Origin: Massilia yuzhufengensis
GTDB lineage: Bacteria; Pseudomonadota; Gammaproteobacteria; Burkholderiales; Burkholderiaceae_D
DNA length: 64,000 nt
NCBI RefSeq assembly: GCF_900112225.1
Contig: NZ_FOLD01000012.1
Location: 62,001 to 126,000, forward strand
Reading direction: 5' to 3'
Shown piece by piece: positions 25,081 to 34,007 of the stretch (positions are counted from its first letter, which is position 1; each line of letters opens with the position of its first letter). The notes below the pieces were generated by a model. It was not told the origin of the DNA, made no database searches, and saw only the letters and a program-made list of their open reading frames with translations. The translations under genes and the position numbers were made by a program.

Positions 25081-26328
25081 ATGATGGCAAAGGGTTTCTA
25101 CGCAGGCTTCGACGACGTCTGGCTGCTCGATGGCGTGCGCACACCGATGGCCGACTACTGCGGCGTGTTCGCCGACATCTCGCCGACCGACATGGGCATC
25201 AAGGTGGCGCGGGAGATCCTGGCGCGCACTGGCGTGGCGCCGGAGGACATCGGCTCTGTCGTCACCGGCAATATGGCGCCGGGAGACTACTTCCAGTACT
25301 TCATGCCGCGCCATATCGGCATGTACGCCGGCGTGCCGCATGACGTGCCTTCGCTGAACGTGCAGCGCATCTGCGGTACCGGCTTCGAATTGTTCCGCCA
25401 GGCCGGCGACCAGATCGCACGCGGCTACACCGACACCGCGCTGGTGGTGGGCACCGAATCCATGACACGCAATCCGATCGCCGCCTTCAACCACCGCAGC
25501 GGCTTCAAGCTCGGCGCCCCGGTCGAGTTCAAGGACTATATGTGGGAAGCCTTGTACGACCCGGCCGCGCAGGTGACCATGCCGCAGACCGCCGAGAACC
25601 TGGCAAAGAAATACGGCATCACCCGCGCCGAGGTCGACCAATTCGCTTCGCTCTCCTTCGAGCGCGCGGTGAAGGCACGCGAATCAGGCTTCCACGCCGG
25701 CGAAATCGTGCCGGTGGCGAACGAGACCTTTACGCTGGACGGCTACACGCCGCGCAAGCTGCGCCTGTCGCGCAAGGTCGAGGTGCTGGACCACGACACC
25801 CACGCGCGCCTGTCGCCGGTGGAGGTGCTGGCCAAGCTGCGGCCCCTGTACCCGGACGGCGTGCAAACCGGCGGCAACAGCTCGGGCCTGGTCGACGCGG
25901 CGGCGGCGGCCATCGTCGCCTCCGGCGATTTCGCGCGCGGACGCAAGCCGCTGGCGCGGGTGGTGGCCACCGCCACCGTCGGCGTGCCGCCGGAGATCAT
26001 GGGCATCGGCCCGGCGCCGGCGATCCGCCTGCTGCTCGAACGCAGCGGCCTCACGCTCGACGACATCGCGCTGTTCGAGATCAACGAAGCGCAAGGCGCG
26101 CAGATCGTGGCGGTCGAGCGCGAACTGGGCCTGGACCGTGCCCGCCTGAACATTCACGGCGGCGCCATCGCGCTGGGCCACCCGCTGGCCGCCACCGGCG
26201 TGCGCCTGACCATCACCCTGGCGCGCGCCCTGCGCCAGCAGAAGTCGCGCTATGGCGTGGCCTCGGCCTGTATTGGCGGCGGCCAGGGCATCGCGATCCT
26301 GCTCGAAAATCCAGACTACGCAAATTAA
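25081..26328 (+). CDS. thiolase, acetyl-CoA acetyltransferase family
   Basis: A 415-residue thiolase. The acyl-accepting Cys98 is in VQRICGTGFE, the catalytic His is in GHPLAATGVR and the second Cys in SACIGGGQG. NEAQGAQ replaces the common NEAFA, and the CGTG variant is also non-standard, indicating a subgroup distinct from PcaF (43424). Placed after feruloyl-CoA synthase and before a 3-hydroxyacyl-CoA dehydrogenase, it would cleave an aromatic 3-oxoacyl-CoA to acetyl-CoA and a benzoyl-CoA-type ester. That assignment is an inference from gene order. AGGA lies 7 bases before the first of two adjacent ATGs. Confidence 0.9.
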   Translation: MMAKGFYAGFDDVWLLDGVRTPMADYCGVFADISPTDMGIKVAREILARTGVAPEDIGSVVTGNMAPGDYFQYFMPRHIGMYAGVPHDVPSLNVQRICGTGFELFRQAGDQIARGYTDTALVVGTESMTRNPIAAFNHRSGFKLGAPVEFKDYMWEALYDPAAQVTMPQTAENLAKKYGITRAEVDQFASLSFERAVKARESGFHAGEIVPVANETFTLDGYTPRKLRLSRKVEVLDHDTHARLSPVEVLAKLRPLYPDGVQTGGNSSGLVDAAAAAIVASGDFARGRKPLARVVATATVGVPPEIMGIGPAPAIRLLLERSGLTLDDIALFEINEAQGAQIVAVERELGLDRARLNIHGGAIALGHPLAATGVRLTITLARALRQQKSRYGVASACIGGGQGIAILLENPDYAN

Positions 26329-26337
26329 GGAGAACAC

Positions 26338-27102
26338 ATGGACGTGCAAGGAAAATCCGTCATCGTCACCGGCGGCGCTTCGGGCCTCGGCGCCGAAACG
26401 GCGCGCCGCTTCGCGCGAGCCGGCGCCAAGGTGGCGGTACTCGATGTCAACCTGGAAGCGGCGATCGCGCTGGCCGACGAGATCGGCGGCATCGCCTGCG
26501 GCTGCGACATCACCGACACCGCATCGGTGCAGCAGGCGATGCATGCGGCGCGCGAGCGCCACGGCCCGGCGCGGGTGCTGGTCAACTGCGCCGGCATCGG
26601 CGGCGCCAAGCGCCTGGTCGGGCGCGACGGCGCGCCGATGCCGCTGGACGACTTCAGCCGCATCGTCAATGTTAACCTGGTCGGCACCTTCAACATGATC
26701 CGCCTGGTGGCGGCCGAGATGGTGGCCCAGGAAGCAACCGAGGACGGCGAACGCGGCGTCATCATCATCACTTCCTCGGTCGCGGCCTATGACGGCCAGG
26801 TGGGACAGGAAGCCTACGCCGCCTCGAAAGGGGGCCTGGTCTCGCTCACCTTGCCGCTGGCACGCGACCTGGCCCAGTTCGGGGTGCGCGTGATGACGGT
26901 GGCCCCGGGCCTGTTCATGACGCCGCTGCTGTTCAAGCTGCCGGAAGAAGTGCAGCAGTCGCTCGCGGCCTCGATTCCCTTCCCCAAGCGCCTCGGCAAG
27001 GCCGAGGAGTTCGCGCAGCTGGCCGAGCACATCGTGGACAACCTGTCGCTCAATGGCGAAGTGATACGCCTGGACGGCGCCTTGCGCCTGCCGCCGCGCT
27101 GA
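26338..27102 (+). CDS. SDR-family 3-hydroxyacyl-CoA dehydrogenase (type 2 / HSD10-like)
   Basis: A 254-residue short-chain dehydrogenase. The NAD-binding motif TGGASGLG is at 11-18, NCAG at 83-86, and the catalytic Ser147, Tyr160 and Lys164 are in order. The closing region PFPKRLGKAEEFAQL and SLNGEVIRLDGALR is the hallmark of the type 2 3-hydroxyacyl-CoA dehydrogenase branch. It would oxidise the 3-hydroxy-3-arylpropionyl-CoA made by the hydratase to the 3-oxo form for the thiolase. It lies 9 bases after the thiolase gene with AAGGAGA upstream. Together the four enzymes make a full side-chain beta-oxidation set. Confidence 0.9.
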   Translation: MDVQGKSVIVTGGASGLGAETARRFARAGAKVAVLDVNLEAAIALADEIGGIACGCDITDTASVQQAMHAARERHGPARVLVNCAGIGGAKRLVGRDGAPMPLDDFSRIVNVNLVGTFNMIRLVAAEMVAQEATEDGERGVIIITSSVAAYDGQVGQEAYAASKGGLVSLTLPLARDLAQFGVRVMTVAPGLFMTPLLFKLPEEVQQSLAASIPFPKRLGKAEEFAQLAEHIVDNLSLNGEVIRLDGALRLPPR

Positions 27103-27134
27103 GCCGCCCGACCCACCTACCCGAGAGAGCACCG

Positions 27135-28178
27135 ATGGCGCCTTCCCGCACCATCTTCCTGGGCCTGGCAGCGCTGCTGGCTGCCGGCGCCAGCCAGGCC
27201 CAGAACACGCGCGAGCCGCACAAGCGCTTCCCGGTCGCGCCGCCGCCACCCTATGTCAGCCCCGAGACGCCGCAAGGCAGCGGGCGCTTCCCGGCCGTGA
27301 TGGAAGTCGAGCCTGGCCTGGCCACCCACGTGGTGTATCGGCCCGCCAGCCTAACGGCGCTGGGCAAGGACAAGCTGCCGGTGGTGGCCTTTGCCAACGG
27401 CGGCTGCGTCAATGTCGGCAACCGCTTCCGTTACTTCTTGAGCGAGATCGCCTCGCACGGCTTCCTGGCAATCGCTACCGGCACCATGGGGCCGAAGGAA
27501 GCGGAAAGTTCGCAGTCGAGTTCCGATAACCAGAACCCGCCGGCGCCCGGCTCGCCGGCCGCGCTGGGCGTCAAGCATGCGGACACCGGCCAGCGCCCGG
27601 CAGCGACCACGGCAAAGCAGATGATCGATGCGATCGACTGGGCGGTGGCGGAAAACAGCCGCAAGGGCGGCAAGTACGAAGGGCGCATCGACACCAGCAA
27701 GATCGCGGTGATGGGCCAGTCCTGCGGCGGCTTGCAGGCGATCGACGCGGCCCACGACCCGCGTGTGAGCACGCTCGGCGTGTGGAACAGCGGCTCCTTC
27801 CCGACAGACGGTTTCGCCTGGAGGCTGGCCGCTTCGCGCGCCGACAAGGCCGACGTGAAGACGCTGCGCGTGCCTGCGCTGTACGTGTCGGGCGAGCCTT
27901 CCGACGTCGCGTACCCGAATGCGGACAACGATTTCGAACTGCTGCAAGTGCCGGCCTTCCGCGCCTGGAAAGAGCAGACCGGCCACGCCGGCACCTACCG
28001 CGAACCGAACGGCGGCGTCTACGGCCAGGTGGCGGTGGCCTGGCTGCAGTGGCAGCTCAAGGGTGACCAGCAGGCCGCGCGCATGTTCACCGGCGCCGAT
28101 TGCGGCCTGTGCACCCGGCCGGAGTGGAAGGTAAAAAGCAAGGGCATGGGCGCAGACGGCGCTGCCCCGCAGCGCTAG
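27135..28178 (+). CDS. secreted alpha/beta hydrolase, paralogue of 31153-32232
   Basis: A 347-residue exported hydrolase: signal peptide to about residue 23 (LAALLAAGASQAQ), a Pro-rich stretch (VAPPPPYVSPETPQG), then a hydrolase core with GGCVNVGNRFRYFLSEIASHG and nucleophile Ser196 in MGQSCGG. A late His is in EQTGHAGTYREPNGG, and the end (GADCGLC) may form a disulfide. The fold resembles dienelactone-hydrolase/PET-hydrolase-type enzymes. It closes the fcs operon, 32 bases after the dehydrogenase gene, and a strong terminator follows. A related protein is encoded 3 kb further on beyond a TonB receptor. A role in freeing phenolic acids from esters outside the cytoplasm fits but is not shown. 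Confidence 0.85.
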   Translation: MAPSRTIFLGLAALLAAGASQAQNTREPHKRFPVAPPPPYVSPETPQGSGRFPAVMEVEPGLATHVVYRPASLTALGKDKLPVVAFANGGCVNVGNRFRYFLSEIASHGFLAIATGTMGPKEAESSQSSSDNQNPPAPGSPAALGVKHADTGQRPAATTAKQMIDAIDWAVAENSRKGGKYEGRIDTSKIAVMGQSCGGLQAIDAAHDPRVSTLGVWNSGSFPTDGFAWRLAASRADKADVKTLRVPALYVSGEPSDVAYPNADNDFELLQVPAFRAWKEQTGHAGTYREPNGGVYGQVAVAWLQWQLKGDQQAARMFTGADCGLCTRPEWKVKSKGMGADGAAPQR

Positions 28179-28200
28179 ACAGAATCACGTAACTCCATTG

Positions 28201-28233
28201 CCCGCGACCGCCGCTGCGCTCGCGGGTTTTTTT
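28201..28233 (+). terminator. rho-independent terminator after the fcs operon
   Basis: CCCGCGA (28201-28207) pairs with TCGCGGG (28220-28226) and is followed by seven T residues. It separates the fcs operon from the next TonB-receptor operon. Confidence 0.88.
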
Positions 28234-28284
28234 AACTTTTTTATCACCCATCACGCAGTTTGGCTTTGCAATTCCGTTCGTATA

Positions 28285-28299
28285 GTTATACGCTATAAC
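28285..28299. promoter_or_regulatory. putative MarR operator upstream of the second TonB receptor
   Basis: GTTATA-CGC-TATAAC, a perfect inverted repeat with the same arms as the site at 22279 but a different spacer. It lies 37 bases before the receptor ATG, downstream of the terminator at 28201, so it controls the 28336-41102 genes rather than the fcs operon. Confidence 0.7.
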
Positions 28300-28335
28300 C
28301 AATATAAGAAATAACTAAACCACAGGAGACGTACC

Positions 28336-31134
28336 ATGAACCGCAGCAAACGCGCCAATCAACACGATCTTTCCTCCCACAGCAACCGTGGCCACGCCCC
28401 CCAGCGCATGACCGCCGTGGCCTTCGCCGCCTTCTGCCTGGCGGCCGGCATCCCGGCAGCGGCGATCGCGCAGGAAGCCCCGGCCGCCGAGCTGCAACCG
28501 GTCGCCGTCGCGGCGCCGGTCGCGCAGTTGGCAGCGCCGGCAGTGCAGGGCGTCTCCGCCGACAACCAGGTCGTCATCACCGGCAGCCGCGTCCGCGGCG
28601 TCGCCCCGGTGGGTTCTTCCGTGATCTCGGTCGGCCGCGTCGACATCGACAACTCGGGCGCCACCAGTACCGCCGGCCTGCTGCAGGAAGTGCCGCAGGT
28701 GATGAACCTGGGCGTCTCCGAATCCTCGCGCACCACATCCGGCGGCTCGGGCAACATCACCTACGGCTCCTCGGTCAACCTGCGCGGCATCGGCCCGTAT
28801 GCGACGCTGACCCTGGTGAACGGGCACCGCACCGTGTCCCAGGGCACCACCGGCGCCAGCGTCGACCCGTCGGTGATCCCGATGCTGGCCCTGCAGCGGG
28901 TGGAAGTGGTGGCCGACGGCGCTTCCGCGATCTACGGCTCGGACGCGGTGGCCGGCGTGGTCAACCTGATCCTGCGCCGCAACGTCAAGGGGGCCGAGGG
29001 CTTCGTCCGCTATGGCAAGGGCGACGACTACAGCGAGCGCCAGGCTGGCGCGCTGTTCGGGCACGAATGGAAAGGCGGGCAATTCGTCGTCACCGTCCAG
29101 CATGACTACAACAGCGCCCTGAGTGGCCTCGACCGCGACTTCTACGCCGGCGACCTGCGCGCACGGGGCGGACGCGACTTCCGCTCCAACCAGTGCCGGC
29201 CGGGCAATATCATCATCGGCAGCACCACCTACGCGATCCCGCAGGGCGGCGTCACCGCGGCCAACCGCGCGGCGCTGGTGCCGGGCACCGTCAACCTGTG
29301 CGATAACCTGAAGAACTTCGACCTGTTGCCACGCAAGGAGCGCAACAGCGCCGCCTTCACCTTTAACCAGGAGCTGGGCAACGGCTTCCAGCTCTATGCC
29401 GACGGCTTCGGCACCCGCCGCGAGTACTACCTGACGCGCGCGCTGACCGCCTCGAACCTGAACGTCCCGTCCACCAACCCGTTCTACGTGCGCCCCGCGG
29501 GCGCGCCGGCCGGCACCTCCGAAACCGTGGCCTACTCGTTCGGCGACCAGCTGCCGAGCAACGACGCGAGCGGCTTCTCGCGCAGCTTCAACGGCACCGT
29601 CGGCATCGACAAGACCTTCGGCAGCGGCTGGAAAGCCGGCGTGCTGTACACCTACGGCGTCAACGACGACCAGGCCGCCACCTACCGTGGCCTGGACAAC
29701 GCGGCGGTGAATGCCGCGCTGCGCGATACCAACCCGGCCACCGCCCTGAACGTGTTCGGCGGCCCGAACAACCCGGCGACGCTGGACGCGATCTCGCGCG
29801 ACGTGTCGATCTCGCCGGGCGAAACCACCTTCCAGAATGCCCAGCTCAAGGCCGACGGCCCGCTGTTCGACATCGCCGGCGGTACCGTGCGTGCGGCGGT
29901 GGGCTACGAGCACCAGCGCATCCACACCGAAGGCGGCCAGACCAGGGGTCCGGAACTGACCCCGGCCACCGGCCTGGTGCAGCTGGACCGGAGAATCGAT
30001 TCGGTGTATGGCGAAGTGGCCGTGCCGCTGGTCGGCGCCGGCAATGCCATGCCCTTTGTTCACCGCTTCGATGTGAACGCGGCCTGGCGCTACGACCGCT
30101 ACAGCGACGTGGGCAGCACCAACAACCCGAAACTGGGCGTGAACTGGGCGCCGGTGAAGGGCTTCACCGTGAAAGGCAGCTACGGCACCTCGTTCCGCGC
30201 GCCGGGCCTGACCCAGATCCGCGGCTTCGCGCTCAATGGCCTCGGTGGCCTGTACGTGCAAAACTATTCCGACCCGACCATCGGCGGCGCGCTGCGCGTG
30301 GGTGTCACCCGCAACGGTCCGAACGAAGGCCTGGAACCGGAAACCGCGCGTACCCGCTCGCTCGGCTTCGAGTGGGAACCGTCATGGCGCCGCAACACCC
30401 GCCTCGGCATGAGCTACTTCGACGTGCTGTACGAGAACCAGGTCACCGGCTACCTGTCCGACCTGAGCATCCTGAACCGCGAGGCGCAGTTCGCCGGCAC
30501 CGGCATCATCACCCGCAACCCGTCGCCGGAACTGGTGGCCCAGCTGATTTCGAGCCTGCAGGTGGCGTCGGGTGTGTTGCCGGCCAACTGGACCCTGTTC
30601 GTCGATGGCCGCAACAACAACCTGGGCAAGTCGCGCACCAGCGGCATCGACTTCCAGGCCAGCACCCGCGTCCTGACCGAGAACTACGGCAGTTTCGGCC
30701 TGGGCCTGTCGGGCACCTACTTCACCAAGTATGAAGTGGCGATCACCCCGGGTGCGGCGCTGCTGGACCAGCTCAATCTGATCTACAACCCGATCCGCTT
30801 CAAGAGCCGCCTGAGCGCCAACTGGAGCGAAGGCCAGTGGTATGCCAATACCTATGTGAACTACGCGCGCAGCTACGCCAACAACCTGACGAACCCGGTG
30901 CAGCGGGTCGGCAGCAACACCACGGTGGACGCCCGCATCGCCTATGAACTGGGCGAGCGCGCCGGCAGCTGGCTGCAGGGCACCACGGTGGCCCTGAACG
31001 TGACCAACCTGTTCGACCGCGCACCGCCTTTCGTCAACCTTGCGCAGAGCAATAACGGTGGCGGCGGCTTCGACCCGACCGCGAGCAACCCGATCGGCCG
31101 CATCGTGTCGTTCTCGCTGAACAAGCGCTTCTGA
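28336..31134 (+). CDS. TonB-dependent outer-membrane receptor
   Basis: A 932-residue receptor of the same type as 14168-16888: a long exported N-terminus (hydrophobic run at about residues 28-48), a plug beginning VVITGSRVRG with SVNLRGIGPYATLTLVNGHR and GASAIYGSDAVAGVVNLI, and a barrel ending in FSLNKRF. AGGAGA lies 7 bases before the ATG. The perfect GTTATA-N3-TATAAC palindrome stands 37 bases upstream. A secreted hydrolase gene follows after 18 bases. The pairing of receptor and hydrolase suggests uptake of a compound that needs hydrolysis in the periplasm. Confidence 0.93.
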   Translation: MNRSKRANQHDLSSHSNRGHAPQRMTAVAFAAFCLAAGIPAAAIAQEAPAAELQPVAVAAPVAQLAAPAVQGVSADNQVVITGSRVRGVAPVGSSVISVGRVDIDNSGATSTAGLLQEVPQVMNLGVSESSRTTSGGSGNITYGSSVNLRGIGPYATLTLVNGHRTVSQGTTGASVDPSVIPMLALQRVEVVADGASAIYGSDAVAGVVNLILRRNVKGAEGFVRYGKGDDYSERQAGALFGHEWKGGQFVVTVQHDYNSALSGLDRDFYAGDLRARGGRDFRSNQCRPGNIIIGSTTYAIPQGGVTAANRAALVPGTVNLCDNLKNFDLLPRKERNSAAFTFNQELGNGFQLYADGFGTRREYYLTRALTASNLNVPSTNPFYVRPAGAPAGTSETVAYSFGDQLPSNDASGFSRSFNGTVGIDKTFGSGWKAGVLYTYGVNDDQAATYRGLDNAAVNAALRDTNPATALNVFGGPNNPATLDAISRDVSISPGETTFQNAQLKADGPLFDIAGGTVRAAVGYEHQRIHTEGGQTRGPELTPATGLVQLDRRIDSVYGEVAVPLVGAGNAMPFVHRFDVNAAWRYDRYSDVGSTNNPKLGVNWAPVKGFTVKGSYGTSFRAPGLTQIRGFALNGLGGLYVQNYSDPTIGGALRVGVTRNGPNEGLEPETARTRSLGFEWEPSWRRNTRLGMSYFDVLYENQVTGYLSDLSILNREAQFAGTGIITRNPSPELVAQLISSLQVASGVLPANWTLFVDGRNNNLGKSRTSGIDFQASTRVLTENYGSFGLGLSGTYFTKYEVAITPGAALLDQLNLIYNPIRFKSRLSANWSEGQWYANTYVNYARSYANNLTNPVQRVGSNTTVDARIAYELGERAGSWLQGTTVALNVTNLFDRAPPFVNLAQSNNGGGGFDPTASNPIGRIVSFSLNKRF

Positions 31135-31152
31135 GCCCAGGGGAACCAGACC

Positions 31153-32232
31153 ATGAAACCAAGCCGCCACACCCTCATCGCCCTGGCCGTCGCCGTGATC
31201 GCCGCCGGCGCCGCCGGCACCCCGCTGGCCCAGGAGCGCGCACCCGAGAAGGAATACCCGGCGCCGCCGCCACCGCCTTATGTCACGCCCGCCACGCCGC
31301 AAGGCACGGGCAAGTACGGCGCCGTGATGGAAGCCGACCCCGGCCTGCCTACCCATACCGTGTACCGGCCGGCCGACTTGGCCAAGCTGGGCGCCGAGAA
31401 GCTGCCGATTGTCGCCTGGGGCAACGGCGCCTGCATCAACGTAGGCAACCGCTTCCGCTACTTCCTCAGCGAGATCGCCTCGCACGGCTTCGTCGCCATC
31501 GCGACTGGCCCGATCGGCCCGCAGGAAGCGGAAGGGCGCGCCACCAGCGCCAGCCTGCGCGGCAAGCCGGCTCCCGGTTCGCCGGGCGCGCTGGCACTGG
31601 CCGCGGGCCAGCAGCCGGTGCTCGATGGCGGGAAGAAGAGCATCCCGTCCGACACCACGGCCGCCCAGCTGATCGATGCGATCGACTGGGCGATCCGTGA
31701 AAACGGCCGCAAGGGCAGCCAGTACTACGGCCGCCTGGATACCAGCAAGATCGCGGTGATGGGCCAGTCCTGCGGCGGCGTGCAGGCGATCGACGCCGCC
31801 CACGATCCGCGCGTGAGCACCCTGGGCGTGTGGAACAGCGGCGCCTGGCCGGTGAAAGGGCGCGGCTGGGACAACGCCGCGGCCAGGGCGGCCGACAAGG
31901 ACGACGTCAAGACCATCAAGGTCCCGGCCATCTACATCACCGGCGAGCCGGCCGAAGTGGCGTACAAGAATGCCGACACCGATTTCGACCTGCTCCAGGT
32001 GCCGGCCTTCCGCGCCTGGCGCGAGGACACCGGCCATGGCGGCACCTACCGCGAGCCCAACGGCGGCGAATTCGGCGAAGTCGGGGCCAACTGGCTGAAG
32101 TGGCAGCTCAAGGGCGACCGCGATGCGGCCAGGATGTTCACCGGCGCCGACTGCGGCCTGTGCAAGCGCCCGAACTGGCATGTCAAGAGCAAGGGTCTGG
32201 ACGCTGGCGCGGCAGGCAAGGGCCAGCCATGA
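31153..32232 (+). CDS. secreted alpha/beta hydrolase, paralogue of 27135-28178
   Basis: A 359-residue exported hydrolase with a signal peptide (to about residue 27), Pro-rich PAPPPPPYVTPATPQG, nucleophile Ser206 in MGQSCGG, and a late His in EDTGHGGTYREPNGG. The conserved segments it shares with 27135-28178 (NVGNRFRYFLSEIASHGF, AHDPRVSTLGVWNSG, the GADCGLC tail) show that the two arose by duplication. The sequence between them differs mostly in the loop after residue 125. Its last 4 bases overlap the start of the CocE-like gene. It probably has a different ester specificity from its partner. Confidence 0.87.
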   Translation: MKPSRHTLIALAVAVIAAGAAGTPLAQERAPEKEYPAPPPPPYVTPATPQGTGKYGAVMEADPGLPTHTVYRPADLAKLGAEKLPIVAWGNGACINVGNRFRYFLSEIASHGFVAIATGPIGPQEAEGRATSASLRGKPAPGSPGALALAAGQQPVLDGGKKSIPSDTTAAQLIDAIDWAIRENGRKGSQYYGRLDTSKIAVMGQSCGGVQAIDAAHDPRVSTLGVWNSGAWPVKGRGWDNAAARAADKDDVKTIKVPAIYITGEPAEVAYKNADTDFDLLQVPAFRAWREDTGHGGTYREPNGGEFGEVGANWLKWQLKGDRDAARMFTGADCGLCKRPNWHVKSKGLDAGAAGKGQP

Positions 32233-34007
32233 ACCGTACCGCGATCTCGAGCCTGGTCCTCGCCGCCGTGTGCGTCACCGTCGCCGCCAACGCCGCGGCG
32301 CCACGCCCGCCGTCGAGCAACTTCGGCAAGCCGCTGCCGGCCCCGCAGAACGAGGTAGTCATGACTTCGGTCTACATCCCGATGCCGGACGGTACCCGGA
32401 TGGCGGCCGACATCTACCGCCCGGCCAGGAATGGCGTGGCGCTGCCGGGCCGCTTCCCGGTGATCTACCACGCCACCGCGGCGCGGCGCCGCTTCGCGGA
32501 CACCGACGACCGCTCCGGCACCGGCAAATTCAGCCTGCAGATGATCAACCTGGCCAACCATGGCTACATCTACCTGCAGGTCGAGCGGCGCGGCATCGCC
32601 GCCTCGTTCGGCGTGCGCCGGGGCTACCATGACCGCAAGGAAGCGGGCGATTCGCAATACCTGATCAACTGGGCCGCCACGCAGGACTGGTCCGACGGCA
32701 AGGTGGGCGGCTATGGCTGCTCGAACACCGGCGACGCCGCCATGCACTTCCTGACCCTGCCCAACCCGGCCCTGAAGGCGGTGTTCGCGGGCTGCTTCAA
32801 CTGGGACAAGTACAGCGGCGGCTACCGCGGCGGCGTGCTGGCCAACTGGGGCACCGGCCCCCAGGGCAGCTTCGAGCAGGACATGAAATCGACCCCGGTC
32901 GACGGCGACGAGAACAAGGCGCTGCTGGCCCTGGCCGCGCGCGAGCACGACGCCAATACCAACTTGCTCGACCTGTGGAGCGGCATGCCCTTCCGCGATT
33001 CGGTCTCGCCGCTGACCAAGAGCGCATTCTGGGAAGAGGGCAGCATCGGCACCTATGTCGCGCAGGTGCGTAAATCGAATATCCCGGTCTACATCCAGGG
33101 CGGCTGGGACGACGACTTCCGCGGCCAGGGTTTCCTGGCGCTGGAAAACCTGAGCCAGCCGTCCAAGCTGATCGTCGGCCCCTGGGGCCACTGCGAAAGC
33201 GAAGGCTTCTCCATGACGGCCGAAGCGCTGCGCTTCTTCAACTACTGGCTCAAAGGGACCAAGAACGGCATCATGGACGAGCCGCGCATCCACTACACGA
33301 CGGCCAACGCGCCGGCCGGCACCGAATGGCGCACGGCCGACAGGCTGCCGCTGGTTGCTGCCACCAAGACCCGTGTCTACCTCGGCGCGCCCTCCGGCAT
33401 CGCGCCCAACGACCATCGGCTGGGCACCGCCAGGCCAGCCGCGAAGGTGGCTGCCGCACTGCTGAAGGTCGACTACGCGCCGCTGCCTTGCCCGCAAGGC
33501 AACCGCGTGCTGGGTCCGACCTGCCCGCAGGACGCCAAGGGCCAGACCTTCACCAGCGCGGCCCTGGTGCGCGATACCGAAGTCACCGGCTTCCCGGTGG
33601 CCGACCTGTGGGTCTCGTCCACCGCCACCGACGGCCCGCTGTTCGCCTATCTTGAAGACATCGCACCTGGCGGCGCCATCACCATGGTCAGCGAAGGCCG
33701 CCTGAAGGCCTCGCTGCGCACCCTCGGCAAGGCGCCCTACAAGCTGCCGGACGGGATGCTGTGGCCGACTTTCCTGCAAAAGGATGCCAAGCCGCTGGTG
33801 CCCGGCGTGCCGGTGCGCCTGCAGTTCGACCTGATGCCGGTGTCGTACATCTTCAAGGCCGGGCACCGCTACCGCCTGACCCTGACCGGCGCCGACCCGC
33901 GCGAGAAGCTGCGCGCCGTACTCGACCCGGCCCCAACCTGGACCATTCACCGCGACGCCGCCCATGCATCGCACCTGGTCATGCCTTTCGTGGGAGGCTC
34001 GCAATGA
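32229..34007 (+). CDS. exported CocE/NonD-family hydrolase
   Basis: A 592-residue alpha/beta hydrolase of the X-Pro dipeptidyl-peptidase S15 type, as in cocaine esterase and glutaryl-7-ACA acylases. It has a signal peptide to about residue 23, then VYIPMPDGTRMAADIYRP, the nucleophile elbow GYGCSNTG with Ser165, and a C-terminal jelly-roll domain (FPVADLWVSSTATDGPLFAY, then FKAGHRYRLTLTGADPRE). The family hydrolyses esters and amides, including aromatic acyl esters. It overlaps the previous hydrolase gene and the following CapA-like gene by 4 bases each, so these are translationally coupled. Confidence 0.9.
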   Translation: MNRTAISSLVLAAVCVTVAANAAAPRPPSSNFGKPLPAPQNEVVMTSVYIPMPDGTRMAADIYRPARNGVALPGRFPVIYHATAARRRFADTDDRSGTGKFSLQMINLANHGYIYLQVERRGIAASFGVRRGYHDRKEAGDSQYLINWAATQDWSDGKVGGYGCSNTGDAAMHFLTLPNPALKAVFAGCFNWDKYSGGYRGGVLANWGTGPQGSFEQDMKSTPVDGDENKALLALAAREHDANTNLLDLWSGMPFRDSVSPLTKSAFWEEGSIGTYVAQVRKSNIPVYIQGGWDDDFRGQGFLALENLSQPSKLIVGPWGHCESEGFSMTAEALRFFNYWLKGTKNGIMDEPRIHYTTANAPAGTEWRTADRLPLVAATKTRVYLGAPSGIAPNDHRLGTARPAAKVAAALLKVDYAPLPCPQGNRVLGPTCPQDAKGQTFTSAALVRDTEVTGFPVADLWVSSTATDGPLFAYLEDIAPGGAITMVSEGRLKASLRTLGKAPYKLPDGMLWPTFLQKDAKPLVPGVPVRLQFDLMPVSYIFKAGHRYRLTLTGADPREKLRAVLDPAPTWTIHRDAAHASHLVMPFVGGSQ

